DNA from: Lethocerus indicus
Lineage: Eukaryota > Arthropoda > Insecta > Hemiptera > Belostomatidae
Length of the DNA: 64,000 nucleotides
Direction: 5' to 3'
Assembly (NCBI GenBank): GCA_019843655.1
Contig: JACDQD010000004.1
Span: 24,935,872-24,999,871, forward strand
In this document: piece after piece, positions 14,012 through 27,193 of the stretch
Layout: each line of letters starts with the position of its first letter
Position numbering within the stretch: position 1 is the stretch's first letter
The notes under the pieces: model-generated
Databases searched by the model: none
What the model was told of the DNA's origin: nothing
Seen by the model: only the letters and a program-made list of their open reading frames with translations
Made by a program: the position numbers and the translations under genes

Positions 14012-14041
14012 CCTGCTTCTGAGCAGGTCGGTCGACCGACC
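14012..14041. repeat. Overlapping hairpin and 16-bp palindrome
   Basis: A CCTGC/GCAGG hairpin (arms 14012-14016 and 14023-14027) runs straight into the perfect 16-bp palindrome GGTCGGTCGACCGACC at 14026-14041. The two share two bases, so they could form alternative structures. Confidence 0.5.
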
Positions 14042-17000
14042 AACCAATGGGAGGGCTCAGACTTGGAAGTGCTGAGATAAGCTAAATGCAGTAAGGATTT
14101 CACTTATTATTCAATTATATATTTTCTTCTTCCTTATTTTATATGGTATTTATTCTAACTTAATTTAGCTGCTAGAAGATTAATACATAGAATCCTTGTG
14201 TTTTAATAGGATTTACCAGTTGAAATGTTCCGACGATGGTATGCAAATATTTGTTGCGCTCTAGATGTTTCGAGTGTAAACTGTTTGCACACTGGAATAT
14301 CGGATTACTTGATGTTCCTTAATTAAAACTGGCGTTCAAATATTGTAATTATTCAGAAAACTACTCGGTTTCAAGGTATTGGAACGCGATGTCGTACCGA
14401 CCGGATGCGTGCGTGCACACACTCACACACACCTTAATTACTTGCGCGGAAGGTATTTTAATTGTTTTAAGTCGTCCGCTTATTTGTCAGTTACACGGGG
14501 GGGATTCAGTAGGTGTTGATGTTCAATCTGTACGTAGTTGTGCCCGCTGACGGCGGTGAATGTTTAAACAGGAACGTGAGAATGCAATTAGCGTCTTCTT
14601 TTTAAAACGTGCTAATAACTGCATCCAGTCGGTACTCTCGGCACTAACTCTACGCCACATTTCTTATCTCTTACAGCGCTTGTTTCTAAAAATTTTAATG
14701 ACCCGTACACCATTTTCTTTTTCTAATGCCGGAGTTGTACGGCCTTTTTCTTCTTACACTTCTTTTTTTCCTGGCGTTGTACAATGAGAGTTCTTTAATA
14801 CATTTTGATACGGTGTATTTATCCCTGTTTTTATGTATAAGATAAATATCTTTCGTGATTGTTTGTAACTATACGGTTAGGAAGTACATTTGTATGTTGT
14901 ACCTCGTGTATATATTAAACTTTTTATTTAAATTGTATTTTTATATCGGGCAGGAAATACCAGGACTGAGAAGTTGTTCCAAATTCTAATTCCCCGCCCT
15001 AACTTTTAAAATATTTTCTAAAACGATGAAACTACAAGTAACTAGGACATCATGACATGAAGCGTTCTATGGTATTATGCACGTATTGTTTGAATGTTTC
15101 GCCTATTCAAAGATTACGTTTTGTGTTCAACAAGGAGTGTGTAATGGGCGAGCGCAGTTTTGAATGTAGAACACTGGACATTGGGGTGACGACTTCCTCC
15201 GTGGCCTTTTGCTCATGCGTGAGCCCCCGCGTTAGCATTTTGTCGGTTTCGGAGCGACAGGGAATCGATTACCTTTTTAAATGAATGCAGTCTTAATGTG
15301 ACGCTTAAATCGTGGCGACCCCGGGGCACGACAGTGACTGACCATTTGAATTGTGTGTTTATTAAAACATGAGCGCGCATTTAACCCCTGGAGTTAATAT
15401 TTCAAAACCGGCTTCGGCCTCTCCGGCATTATTTAACGAGAAATGGGATTCGGTCCCCTATTGTAAGGAGAACTTAAAAAACGTCGAATCGATCCGAACC
15501 ACCGGCCGGACATTAACTAGACTGGGGACGGCACTAAACTGGGGTCTGGATAGAGACCCGGTTCCTGTTTCAATCAATTCGGTTCGTTGGGATTATCGAT
15601 CTTCTGTAAATTATTGAACTTCGTTCGGTCGAAACAAAACAACGTCTTGCAACCCTTCTTGACAAATTCATGAGTCCAACGTGTAATTTAGGAATGCTGT
15701 TCCTCCTCCTTCTGTAGCGCCGTGAGTTCAACAGTGGTAACGGGCATTAACCGGCCACTCAATCTACTAACGATGGGGAAAACCGGCTTAGGCAAAGGAC
15801 GAACGCTAAAGTACCATAAAGAGTGACGATATTCGCAGGTGGCGTTATTCTTTTAATGGGGAATCGAATTTTAATTGTTTACTTTCAGTTTATCTATCTT
15901 GCCCAATTTAAAAGGGAACAACTTTATTGACCTATGGGTGCGTACATTCTGGAAGAATTAGGACTCTGCTGCAACATTTAATAAATCACTCAACTTCATA
16001 GCCAGTTTATTACATTAAATAAGTACATAGTTGTTTGAAACCAATTATGTTAATCTCTTTGTCTGGTAACAACGTACAAGGTGGACCAGTTAACTGCACC
16101 TACCATTTATCCGGTACCTCCATTGTACTTGAAAAGTCATACTTTTGTCGAGGAACAAAATATTGTATAATCCTTGCAGTTCGTTTTTATTATCGGCTGG
16201 ACAGGAGTAATATATTCATTCACTCCTCAACCACCTCTATAATTCCAAATTTAAATTATAACCACCCATAGAGATTACTTGCAGTTATAGCGCTTATGCT
16301 ATATAGGATTGTATTTTGGTTATTACTTTGAGCTTCGTTTTCTGTACTTAAAATTTATACTTATATACAACTTGAAACATTACCATTTATAATAAAAAAT
16401 GTTCGTCTTGTAGTAATAAATAAGCACTGAAACCTGAGTTCGACTATCCGTATCTAATTTGCACACCTATTGAAAGGGAATTAAGCTTGGAAGTGCAGCA
16501 ATGACCACTTCATTTTGTAATCTATGTTGTTAACAAACGACAATTCCTTAAGTTCTAGTGTTCCTTAAGTTCCTTTTAGTTCTTCAAGTTATAGAGAATT
16601 TTTTCGAGAAACACTGCAGTATAGTGTTGAAGTGTGGAACGGTCCTGAAGACGAAATATCAGAATATCGCTGGTACAGCTCAGTAACATGAGACACTAAG
16701 CCGAGTCGTACCAGTCACTTCAGAAACGTCTGGTATCAGCGAAACCCGTAGCAAGAAACACTTTTTCAATTCGTCCGGCTAAAGCCCTCGAACAAATGAA
16801 TAAATACGATCTAAGCAAATAAACTACCCCCGTTGTATAAAGCTAATAAAATGCAATCGCAAAACAACAAGCTCATGTTCTGTTTAACAGATTTGTCTGT
16901 TTAACAGGTTTGTCCTGATATGTTGTTCACTGTTATTGTCTTATACGTCTACCTGGATGAGAGAGGGTACCGCTAAGGGTCCAATTAATGTTTATTACCT

Positions 17001-20000
17001 TCATTGAGTCGCCCTTTTCGAGCGCCATTAGTATTTCATTTCTCCACTCTCGACTTTAAAGCGGAAATTTTCACCTGTCCCGAGTAGTTCCTATCAAAGA
17101 AATAGGCTAAGTGGTCAATTTAAAATTTATATTCACTAAGGTACTAAGTACCGCAGCTGTTACTCTAAGTTGAGAGTTAGCCTGACGATAGCACAGACCT
17201 TCCGCAGTTAGCTTTACACAGCTAACGTTTCCGCTCAAACCTATTCCCGATTCGTCGTTTTAAGTGGCCAAATATTTGCCTGCACACTTTCCTTTCTCAC
17301 ATTCGCAGCCAGTTTTCATTGACTTTCGCCAATACCCGACTGGTCTGACTGCCATAAATGACTGTGGGGCGTAAGTGGACTTGAGCGCTGCCAAGTTGGC
17401 ATCCGACGGGAGCACTCTGCAATTCTGGGCCCGATGTTCCCGCCCAGTTTCACCTATTCCATTCACCATATAACCCATTTAAACGAATTGCCCGCGTGGA
17501 AAGTGTAGGTAAATATACATTGTCTCTATTCTGACGACCTCATATACATCCATTCGGCCTAATAAATTGTTAAGCTCAGTACTTTTAAACCGCACGCTTA
17601 AATTGTTGGAGGGCTCTAGGAGTCCGTCCTATTATAATAGAACAACGTCATCAGCATATGCTAGATGCTGCTAATTAGCAAATACTTTAACATACCGAAC
17701 TAGATTTACCAGTCAGTATATTTATTAAATTATTTTTATAAAATGAATTACGGAAAATATGGAGAGGATAATCGCTTATATAGGTGCCGCTAATTTGTTT
17801 ATACAGCTAGAGGCGAATGGCGCTCAAAGTTCTCATTACACCTAATAATGCATTTGTATTTTACTTTGGTATATTAACTTTTACTTATAAAAGAATCCCA
17901 AAGAAATATCGAATCGCTTGCGAGCGTTTAAAACGATATCACTTTTAAATCGTTGACGTGCCAGCAAAATTTGCGTACGTACCACACCTCTGGCAGGCGT
18001 GGCATAGGTTCGCCGTCCCATGCGGGGGGCTATGATTGGGAGAGGAAGGGGGCTAGACTATGAATAGCCCGTAATAAAAAAAATAAAATGATATTGAACG
18101 GCGGTGGTCAAGGCACACTCCCTGAGTGTGGTCACCGGACCGTGAAAATAATTCAGTGTGCGTTGGGCGGCATTAAGCACCGCTCATAACTTAGTTCCAC
18201 TCTCCCTCCGACCTTACCGGAGGGTACCAATTATTTCGGTAACTTAAATCGCTGTCGGACCCGAGGATGGACCGTCCGCCTTCTCTGTGGGTCACCGGTA
18301 CGAGACATTATTGTGTCGGTCATCGAAAATAATTTCCACGATCTGATGATCGGTCATAGTTTCCAGCGTCCTGTGAAAGCCCTTCCTGAAGCCTCTTCCT
18401 GAACACCCACTTTGGTACCATCGCGGTATTTAGCCTGCATCCAAATTGAACAATTTTCCGATTGACAGATTTTACTTATTAATCTAATTACATTGATTTT
18501 AGTAATAGTAGTATATAGAAGGAATATTTAAATAACTTTTAAACAACGTTTAAATAAGACTCTTATTCTTCATTTATATTGTCCTGTGATTTTAACTTCT
18601 TTCGTAATTCTATCATTATTTTAAAATATCTCTGCCCTTTCAATAAACTTTGAGGTGATTATCTGGACGTATTGTTTTTATTAATTTAAATGCGTTAAAT
18701 AATTATAAGCTCTTCGATCGGTCCAAATCCCAGTGTACCAGTTTCTGAAAATTCCAATAATCTAAGTATTCTCTGCCTTAACATATTCGGCATTTCTTTT
18801 TTTTTAACCTTTTTTATTTTTGTACAATCAACTACATAAAGTTATTGGTACAAGTGTTGAGTGTTTTCTTTTAACGTGAATGTCTCGATAAAAGAGACCA
18901 CCCAATGATGGCACTTTTTTCACATGAGCAGTTAACGGCTTCGGACTAAGAAGATCTCTGGACCAGTGGCGTTTGAGCCGACGCGGGGGATAATGGATGG
19001 GTAAAGGAGGAAACGGACTGAACAAGTGGATTTGGATGTGGAGAGATTCGGTATTTCTAGGATCAATTAATTTTTGTGTATAACAGTTTGTTTAATATTA
19101 TTTAATATTATAATAATAACCTCAGTCTTACGAAGAGAGTGTGTTTCGAACTGAACCTCATTGTACCATTGAAACATTTCGGTCTCTGGTAATTAGGTTT
19201 CCAAAGGTTTATTTTATTTATTTTATTCCCGCGTTAAAGGGAGGACTTGGCGATTATTTGAAATGTAAAGTATAAAACATTTACAGTCCGGAAGGATAAT
19301 AAAGCAGTTCGGGAAGGTCATAAGAGTTATTCTGCCCTTGAGATCTGTTTCCTACTTACCGATGACTCAAGTATCCCTGTTTCATGGGCCAAATGGGGAC
19401 AACCGCGTAGCTCGCCGCGACTCCTGACGCACCCTTCTATTTCGGGACCTGGTGAATAGTAAATTTACTTTTATAAATTCTCCTTTTATCTAGCTCAAAA
19501 TTTTGAGCCTGTCACGCGTTGACAAAAATACATTCCCTCCGCCCGGTTCGCACCCTTTCTCTTTGTACTAAGTTACTGAAATTCCGATGCGGTTTTTTAT
19601 ACGCGGTTATTTTAACTGGACCCAGATAAAGGAACAGTCGTACATTAAACAATTATGGCAATTTTATTATCACTGAAATTATCCAGAGACTCTCTGGATC
19701 TCTGGAATGAGTGATCTATTGACTAGACATAGATAATTCCTGTTTTTCGCGGTCAGCTGTAGCGGACTATTCTGACGGAGGTCATACAACGAGGTCGATA
19801 CAAGAGAGACTACTCATTGGCCGATTGACATTTAGAAAACGATGAGAGCTCAAATTAAGTTCTTTCAATCTGTAGCCAATGGCCGTTTCCTTTTTTTCAT
19901 CGGACAACATAATGTTTCGCTGGGTAATTTTCATCGGGAACTCGACATTATAAAGGCCCCGTCGTGTTGGACCGATCAGCCCAAAAAAATTCCCACGGGA

Positions 20001-20805
20001 AATGAAGTCCGGCCGCGCGCAGAAGGGAATGATCCCACCAGGAAAATGGACTCCTCGATCACATTTACCAGAACCGGCCGACTGCGGCCGTGTATTTTAT
20101 TTTATATTTTCTCGGAACGGGCCGACCGCCGTCGCCGAGGCGGATTTAAATTCCGACGGCAATTCAAATGCGAAGCGCCGGCCCACGGAGGGATCGTGGA
20201 GCTCATCCAAACGCGGTGGGCTCGTTTGAACCTCCAGAGTGCGCTCTTACCCCGGGATGTACGGTCTCTAAACAGCTAGAAGTATTTTGTCGCAATACCG
20301 AATGAGAAAATAAATGTAAAACCTATTTAAAACGGTGTCGTTTTAGCTCGTTTCCCTACATTGAAGTGTTTCTTTTAGCTTTCTTATTTGTGTTTAACAA
20401 AAATATATATATAAATTAACCTATAGAAGTATTATGTATATTGACATTTGCACTTGTATCTAGTGACTCGCGTCGTTTAATGAAGAGCCTTAAATATGCC
20501 ATAATTCGTTCACAATATTGACGGATAATTAATATGACATTTTCTAGGGGCTCGTAATTTTGTATGTCACTCTATCTTGGCACAATTAATTTATACAGAA
20601 GGAGTTTATCCAACATTCTCAGCCCTCTTGCCTCATTCGCATAACTGCAAGCCTTGCCTTCCTTCTTACTTATTGAATAGTTAATCATAAAATGAAAAAA
20701 TATATAGCTATTTTCTAAAAACTCGGGTTGAATTTTGCCGTAACGTCCGTGAATCCGTTCGACCTTTACGTAAGCGTTACAGTCGACTTTGGTGGGCCGT
20801 CGGTG

Positions 20806-20865
20806 ATGAAGGCGGGGGCGGGGGCGGGCGACAACTCAAACATCGTAAAACCGTGGGCGGGGTCC
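20806..20865. promoter_or_regulatory. GC-box (Sp/KLF-type) cluster
   Basis: A run of G-blocks separated by single C residues (20811-20830) is followed 30 bases later by GTGGGCGGGG. These are classic Sp/KLF zinc-finger binding sequences. The run also has partial G-quadruplex character. No TATA box or start site could be placed, so its target is unknown. Confidence 0.3.
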
Positions 20866-23800
20866 AGATGCACACATCCTTTTTAAGCTCCGTTAACCCT
20901 CAGAACAATGGCGCTAAAATTGTTTCAATGCCAAAAGAGAAGAACACTGCGTAATCTCAGATCCCTCAACCCCCCCCCCTCCCCACATTGCTGTTTATGT
21001 CTTACGCGTTCGTTTTATTTGTGTACGATCCGGTCGTCGTATCAGAATATCCTCCCTTCAAATCTCCTGTAACCATTAGCTCCCATATTTGGTTTCTGGA
21101 ATTACTACAAAATTATCGCTCCTCACGTCATAACAGTTGCGTAGGGTATCATCACTAGAATCGCTATTAAAAATTCAATTATTATTTATTGTTAAGTTGT
21201 GTTAGGATGCACTCAATCAATATTTTTAGAACGACATACTTACTTAATCATGTGTCTCTTAGTTATATACTGATGCTATTCCAAACCGCCGCTGATACCT
21301 TAAATGAATAAAACATTGCAAATCTTCCCAGAAAACATTTGGTATCTATAACAGTTATGTAAAGAAAAAGAAACTCAACCAAAACAATAAGTTATTCGGC
21401 GGTGAAATGTTGAGGGAACATATGTCATCAGTTCCATTTTTAGCTTTTAATGTAAGAAAGAGAATATTTTAGTCTCACATAGGAAAGACTAGTGATAGGA
21501 CGCCAGATTTATGATGTTGCTATAATTGCCGAAGATTTTAACTTCACTTGCCGTATCTTCCTGTATAATGAATATGTTCCAACGTCGGAATAAAGTGTGC
21601 CGGACCCCTGTTGTTTGATGCACACGAGGCAAGTCACAATACCCTTTCTTGAATGGGCTTTCTTGAGCGGTCAGCCCATCATTACGCGCAATTTTTGTAT
21701 CTAGCATTGAACTGGTCGGTCCGGTCCCCGCCCCCCACCTTCTGGCAGCTACTCCTTTTCACGCAGATATAACAGACGGTATCATTATATGTTTCTACTT
21801 GTGTTCCTAAGTCCCTCCCACCCAACAAAACAGACCTTTGCCAGTATATTTGAAATTGGCTAAATGTTTCACACGATATCGGCTGAACGGAGATTTCAGT
21901 TTTGAGTCCTAGGACACACCATATTGTTACGAAATGTTATTTTCTGGCTCACTCCCGCATTATCGCAGAGCTAATAAGTAATCAAATTAGTGGCGTTGTA
22001 TTATTTTATGGCAATAAGTGATAGTTGAGAAACATTGTAAAATAAACTATTCCGAAGGGTCCTCTAAAACTAATTTCATTTGAAATTCGGCTGTACGCCC
22101 CGAACTAGGCCTGTTAAATAGAATTATCATTTGACGCTACGCTTATTTATTCCATATTTACGTGAAATTAATACAAACATACCTAATAGCTGCTGTTGAG
22201 CATCGCAATAGCTGTTTGCTCAGTATAAAACATTAGCGCACATCAGTGCCAGCGGAGACAGAAATACACATGACGGCGAAAACTCACGCCAAACACTGGG
22301 GAGGAGCCGGTATATCGGAGGCATGCCGGTGGCAGTAGTATGAATTGGACGTATATAATATAATATATATACATTACATGTTTTATTACAAAAATTGTAT
22401 CTATGGTAAACCCGTATTGTATCTAGGAATGTTGAGCTGAAATGTCTCACTGAATTCAGGGATTACTATTTGGACAGTTTATGCGTTTTAGTTTACATAA
22501 ATATCCTTTTCCTTAAGGAACACATCTACTATTATAAAATGAGACTCATTTATGGTTGGTGTTAATGTTTTACAGGCTGCAATACAGCTAATGTGTACTA
22601 GTCGAGTCCTTTTGCCCTCTGCTATTACAGGCTGGTGTAGCACAGGAAATCCTTTCAGCCTTTTTCGCTTCCCACATCCCCGCCTAGTTGTTTCATCAAG
22701 GAGCGCCTTCCTTTTTGACCGGACCAAACCCGTGGGGACATTCCAGGCTTGTTAAGCCCGAGACTTCATAACCCCCGCTCGGAATTGGCCGTCTGAGCTG
22801 TACACCGCCCACTCTCCACTTCCCCTCTTCTTCTTCTTGCAGCTACTTCTGAAAGTATTTCTTCCAATTATGAAACTAGGGGCCGCAAGCGCTAAGAGCA
22901 CACGTGGCGCTTGTTTGTAGTCCGTTCCAGTCGTAGGGTGTAATTGCGGGACTGCTATGACAAAATACAAATTACCGAGGGTACCACAAAGTAGGTTTTT
23001 ATAATATTTAAATACATATAGAAATGTGCAATAAGTAATAATAAATAGAGCTAACAGAACGATGATATAATCACATTCATTGCGAAACGGCAATAACAGG
23101 CGGATCCACTGTGAGGAAAACGACAAAACTGTTTTCCTCCTACCCTTACTTTCAGAATACTGTAAGTCTTATCACTTCTTTCAGATGGCTGTATGACTAT
23201 AAGGTGTTCTTTATTTTAATAATACATTTATTAAAATCATCATAAGTTTCATAATTTTTTTCACAGATTCAGTTAAATAGTTAAATAATACAAGCAGCGT
23301 AAGCAGACCAAGAAGCCTTAAACACGTTTTAAAGAGCAAGAGCATGGGCCGTGTAAGTGCTTCATTCAATTTATCAATTATTATTGTCATGTTAGTTGTA
23401 AAGAACGTGACTGTTCGTTCTTTTTTATAATTAAAGGATGGCAAATACAATCGTGTCTCGTGTATAAAATTACAAAATTCAGTTCCTGTTAAGTTTCATA
23501 GTAAAGCGTGTAAACAGAGATGTGCACACCTGGGACATTATTATAATTCTTCTCATGTTTATTAATAGCCAATAGTAACTATATGGATTAGTAACTAAGC
23601 AATTTACGGGGAAGGCTAAATTACCCACCTGCCTTCTAAGGCTGTTGCCATCCCCAATTAGGTGTCTTCTTCCGTCCGCCTAGTCCTCTTTTACCGTGTT
23701 TCTTTATCCTACGATTTAGTTACCATTATTTACATATTGTTTATGAACATTCATGGTTGCATTTTTGCGTTTTTATGTGCGTCTAGCGTTTACTCATTCA

Positions 23801-24575
23801 TTTGTTCTGAAAAGTAACATTCGGTATTTGTATGCAAAGGTATACCCATTCTCATTGTTCAGTAATATTGGGCGATCGAAGTAAATTATTTTATTCTATA
23901 TTCCGCTCAAGCGCAATATACCATTAGCAGTTAATTGGCACTGCACCACGCGGCGCAATCAATAAAAACTCTAGCGGCACGTTCTTATAAAACTCGATTC
24001 CACAGAATATAGAAAACATTCAGCGGAAAGTAGAAAATATAGTTTTTTCCGATCGTAAATTATATTGCAAATTACCGATAATTAGCGTAACAGCTTGTCC
24101 ATTGAAATTCTCTATTGAAAGTACACATTTCCGTATGCTGAACTCTGACGTGTGCCAAATGCTTTATTTCAGGAAATGGTATGAAACTACAGATTCTGGG
24201 ATAAAATAATACTTAATCTTAAGACTGCACGAATCCTGCAGTTCGTTTGCTAAACCATAAGTTAAAATAATGTACAATTCTGGCATGCACACAGTAAATA
24301 TGACCCGTTACCACTATTAAATTTTAACTTTACAATTAAATGTAAAAAATGCATTAATGCAGTGTTAATTATCATAATTCTCTCTGCAGATTTGTTTCTG
24401 AACCCTGAAGATTTATATATTTATTTATCACCTTTATATTTCGACTGTAATTCTTGTATCCTCCGCCTTAATAAAACAGAAATGTTATTTACTTTTGTCC
24501 TTTGTATGCGTTAAGGAAGTCAGGTACTGTATTGAATAGCTGGTGTGCCAGGTGTACGAGAGTAAAGGTTAGCGC
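20866..24575. other. Gene-free AT-rich DNA
   Basis: No coding region or RNA gene recognised. A poly-C tract lies near 20,970. Open frames at 22,488-22,755 overlap on opposite strands, and the minus-strand frame at 22,752-23,126 (124 codons) shows no family resemblance. Otherwise unique AT-rich sequence. Confidence 0.45.
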
Positions 24576-24612
24576 GGGCCCTGTCTAGGGGTCCCCCTAG
24601 GGTCCTAGGGCC
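24576..24612. repeat. Self-complementary GC-rich block
   Basis: GGGCCCT at the left end pairs with AGGGCC at the right, and the interior repeats CTAGGG/CCCTAG words in both orientations. Several alternative hairpins are possible. It starts a GC-richer segment that runs to about 24,860 and contains no recognisable gene. Confidence 0.4.
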
Positions 24613-26487
24613 GCCAGATAATACGTTGGCTTCGGCTCCTACCAAACCGGTTCTTTCCCGCTCCGGCTTTTATATCTGGAATAAACCGAGCGTGGAAGAA
24701 GGACGGCCTCTCAGGAGTTTTCTTTTAATTGACCTTAATTCCTTTAAGGCTGGAAGACCCCTCGGCGGCGGGGCCGCTCATGAATTTTAAACTTAATTAA
24801 CCGTGGGCCCCGACCAGTTCGCTTCTGGGGGCCCACCTTTGTCATCCGGCCAAAAACCACCCCCCTTCGCCTTACCAGTGGAAAATTTTGAAGACATTTT
24901 CAGCGCATTAGCATAATGATACGGGCCCGGTTTCATCTACCTTACCGTGAATGCAACTAAGAATTCGGAACGAAAGTGATTTCTATAGGCCAGCCCACAA
25001 CACTTGACCGAAGTAAGAGCTTCAAAAATAAATAAAACAAGGAAAACTTATATGTTCCGATTCTGATTTGTAAAATTCTTACTGTACGGAATTGAGCTCC
25101 TAATTCTCTCAATCGGTGAGAAAGAATTAAACATAATCACTTCTGATAACCCCGTGTGAAGTATTATATCAACCAAATGTCAAACCCGGTGTCTTTTATG
25201 TGCAGTAATACTATCAAGACTGTTTAGCTGGGATTCGGAGAATGATTTTTAATATATCCAAGTGTAGGTAGAGCAGACAGACCGCGGTCGTTATCGAGCA
25301 CTAAGGGGGTCAACCAATAAAAATGTTAGGGGTTTATCATTCGGGATGTGTAGGTAACCGACTTTGTTTACACGGCCGAGTGCCGTCTTTCCCACCTTCT
25401 GTCAATAACCAGAAGCCGTTCTATGGTTAATGATCCATATACGATGAACGTAACTGTTGGGTTAGCTGGGACGTCCCTACCCTGACAGATTCTGGATAGT
25501 AGCTTGCTTTAAACTTGAACATTTAAAATCCGTTCGATAATATTTGTATCGTTTGGCTGCCAGAACAAAAAATTCTACCTTTCTACCTGTATAACCGGCT
25601 GTCAGTTTTAACATTATATAGATATTGAATCTATTAATGTTTAACATAATTATTTTTTGGAGCTTTGACAAGTAGTAAAAAGTATTTCTTTTTGGACAAC
25701 TGGAAACATCCTATAAAACTGTATTCAACCTCGAATATAAAATTATTCTAAGTATTTTTGAGACTAATAACTTGCTTGTAGAACGGAAAATGAAGAGTTA
25801 CCGAACAGGAAGTGTACAGTTGTTGTTTCGGACAATGGAGGAGTGGCCCCCTCTTTATAGAAGAGGGTTCTTAATGCCCCTTGAAACAACCTTTACTCTT
25901 AGAATGTGTCTGCTCGAATTCCGTTGGATAGGTACAACTTCTACAAGGTGTCTCGAAGAAAATTATTTACAGAACCGTTCATTAATTCCATTTATTAATG
26001 ACGGGGTAGTCCTAGATTATGTGCAAAGATTTATATCTTCTGTAGTTTGAAAATAGATCTGTCTCCTGTGCTGTTTAAAAAAAATTAATAATTTTTCCTT
26101 AATGAATTAGGAATAAATTAATTCAGTACGAATGTCGGCAATACCTATGGCATATTCAGAAAGAGAAAGGCCAAATAAAAATAGCCAAAGGGTTTTATAT
26201 AAATTATAAAGGTTTGAAATATATGTGAAAGTTTTCAAGACTAGTTCAAGATTAGAAAGTCGAATTGAAACAAACTAAGTGAAAACATATATGCATCACT
26301 AATTTCAGTAGAGAGAGGGGTTTACAGTTTTTCATTTATCCATTTCATATTAATTATCAGATCCATAAGAATGGAAATGCAGCTTTTATTATATTTTTCC
26401 TCACTGCACTGTCACTGTCCTACTGTGGTAGTTGTCTGTTTGTCGTGTGTATATATATGTGTCTTGTTATTGTGTTTTTGGGGGATA
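24613..26487. other. Gene-free DNA upstream of element A
   Basis: The first 250 bases are GC-rich, followed by unique AT-rich sequence. An open frame of 92 codons at 25,772-26,050 matches no family I know and lacks supporting splice or start signals. No repeats beyond simple A/T runs. Confidence 0.4.
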
Positions 26488-26594
26488 TTGTTTGTCTTAT
26501 TTGGGTTAGGAGGGATTTTGTTAATCGGCATAAGTTTTTGTCGGATTATCGGTCAAATAAATATTTGATCACCATATCTGTCACAACTATTAGG
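26488..26594 (+). repeat. Left terminal inverted repeat of element A
   Basis: About 107 bp. Its reverse complement aligns with 27,083-27,193, with a few substitutions and small indels. Long shared words include GACCGATAATCCGAC and CCTAATAGTTGTGAC. Confidence 0.75.
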
Positions 26595-26691
26595 ACAGGA
26601 AACCTATCTGTATTGTGTATTTACGATCATAAATGTTTTACTTTTGATCCAAAATTTATTGAAAAAAGTTTATTTTTAGTCCGGTTAATCG

Positions 26692-27057
26692 GTCCAAGTG
26701 CACCCAACAAACTTTAGTTGAGTACATTTCCGCACCACACTCAGGGGGGCGCTATTTATTGATGCGAGTGCACCCAACGAACTTTAATTGAGTACATATC
26801 CGCACCATCCTCAGGGGGCGCTAGTTTATCTGTGCTAGTGCAGCCAACGAACTTTAGTTAAGTACATTTCCGCACCACACTCAGGGGGGCGCTAGTTATT
26901 GATGCGAGTGCACCCAACGAACTTTAATTGAATACATATCCGCACCATCCTCAGGGGGCGCTAGTTTATCTATGCTAGTGCAGATAACGAACTTTAGTTA
27001 AGTACATTTCCGCACCACACTCAGGGGGACGCTAGTTTATCGGTGTAAGTGCACCCA
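26692..27057 (+). repeat. 70-bp minisatellite array, about 5 copies (element A)
   Basis: Unit starts recur every 70 bases (last step 71), marked by AGTGCA-CCAACGAACTTTA and a CTCAGGGGGCGCTAG core. Units alternate in type. The first, third and fifth carry CACCACACTCAGG, while the second and fourth carry ACATATCCGCACCATCC. The array is therefore a 140-bp higher-order repeat. The GC-rich core resembles the CTCF consensus (see findings). Confidence 0.9.
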
Positions 27058-27082
27058 ACCCTTATATATTATGAAGTCAGAA

Positions 27083-27193
27083 CCTAATAGTTGTGACCAG
27101 TTGTGAGTTCAAATATATATTTGACCGATAATCCGACAGGATAAGACTTAAACCGATTAACAAATTCCCTACCCACCCAAAGAAGACAAACAA
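27083..27193 (-). repeat. Right terminal inverted repeat of element A
   Basis: About 111 bp, the inverted partner of 26,488-26,594. The outermost shared bases are GACAAACAA. Sequence beyond it does not match the left flank, which sets the element boundary. Confidence 0.75.

Larger units (their letters stand above)
9227..20805. other. Long gene-free stretch with scattered GC patches and palindromes
   Basis: No gene could be recognised. Open frames such as the one at 10,744-11,103 (119 codons) and 19,842-20,279 (145 codons) lack family resemblance, and the second has an overlapping frame, so they are treated as chance. GC-richer patches lie near 10,500-10,700, 11,900-12,060, 15,400-15,600, 17,990-18,440 and 19,970-20,270. 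Small palindromes and duplications are listed separately. Confidence 0.45.
26488..27193. mobile_element. Non-autonomous TIR element with internal minisatellite (element A)
   Basis: About 706 bp bounded by imperfect terminal inverted repeats of about 110 bp. The outer ends read TTGTTTGTCTT on the left and, in reverse complement, match GACAAACAA on the right. Matching words continue inward: CCGATTAAC, GACCGATAATCCGAC and CCTAATAGTTGTGAC. Inside lie a unique spacer (26,595-26,690) and about five tandem 70-bp units. There is no transposase frame, so movement would need an enzyme supplied elsewhere. The ends do not let me name a superfamily, and I could not find a clear target-site duplication. 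A second family member at about 45.86-47.07 kb shares the spacer and the minisatellite, which shows this is a dispersed element and not a local accident. Confidence 0.7.

Noticed and set aside
19842..20279. 145-codon plus-strand open frame
   Set aside because: An alternative frame is also open over half of it, the product is not recognisable, and local GC is high.
21485..21496. AAGACTAGTGAT resembling miR-7
   Set aside because: An extra A disrupts the seed, and there is no complementary arm downstream.
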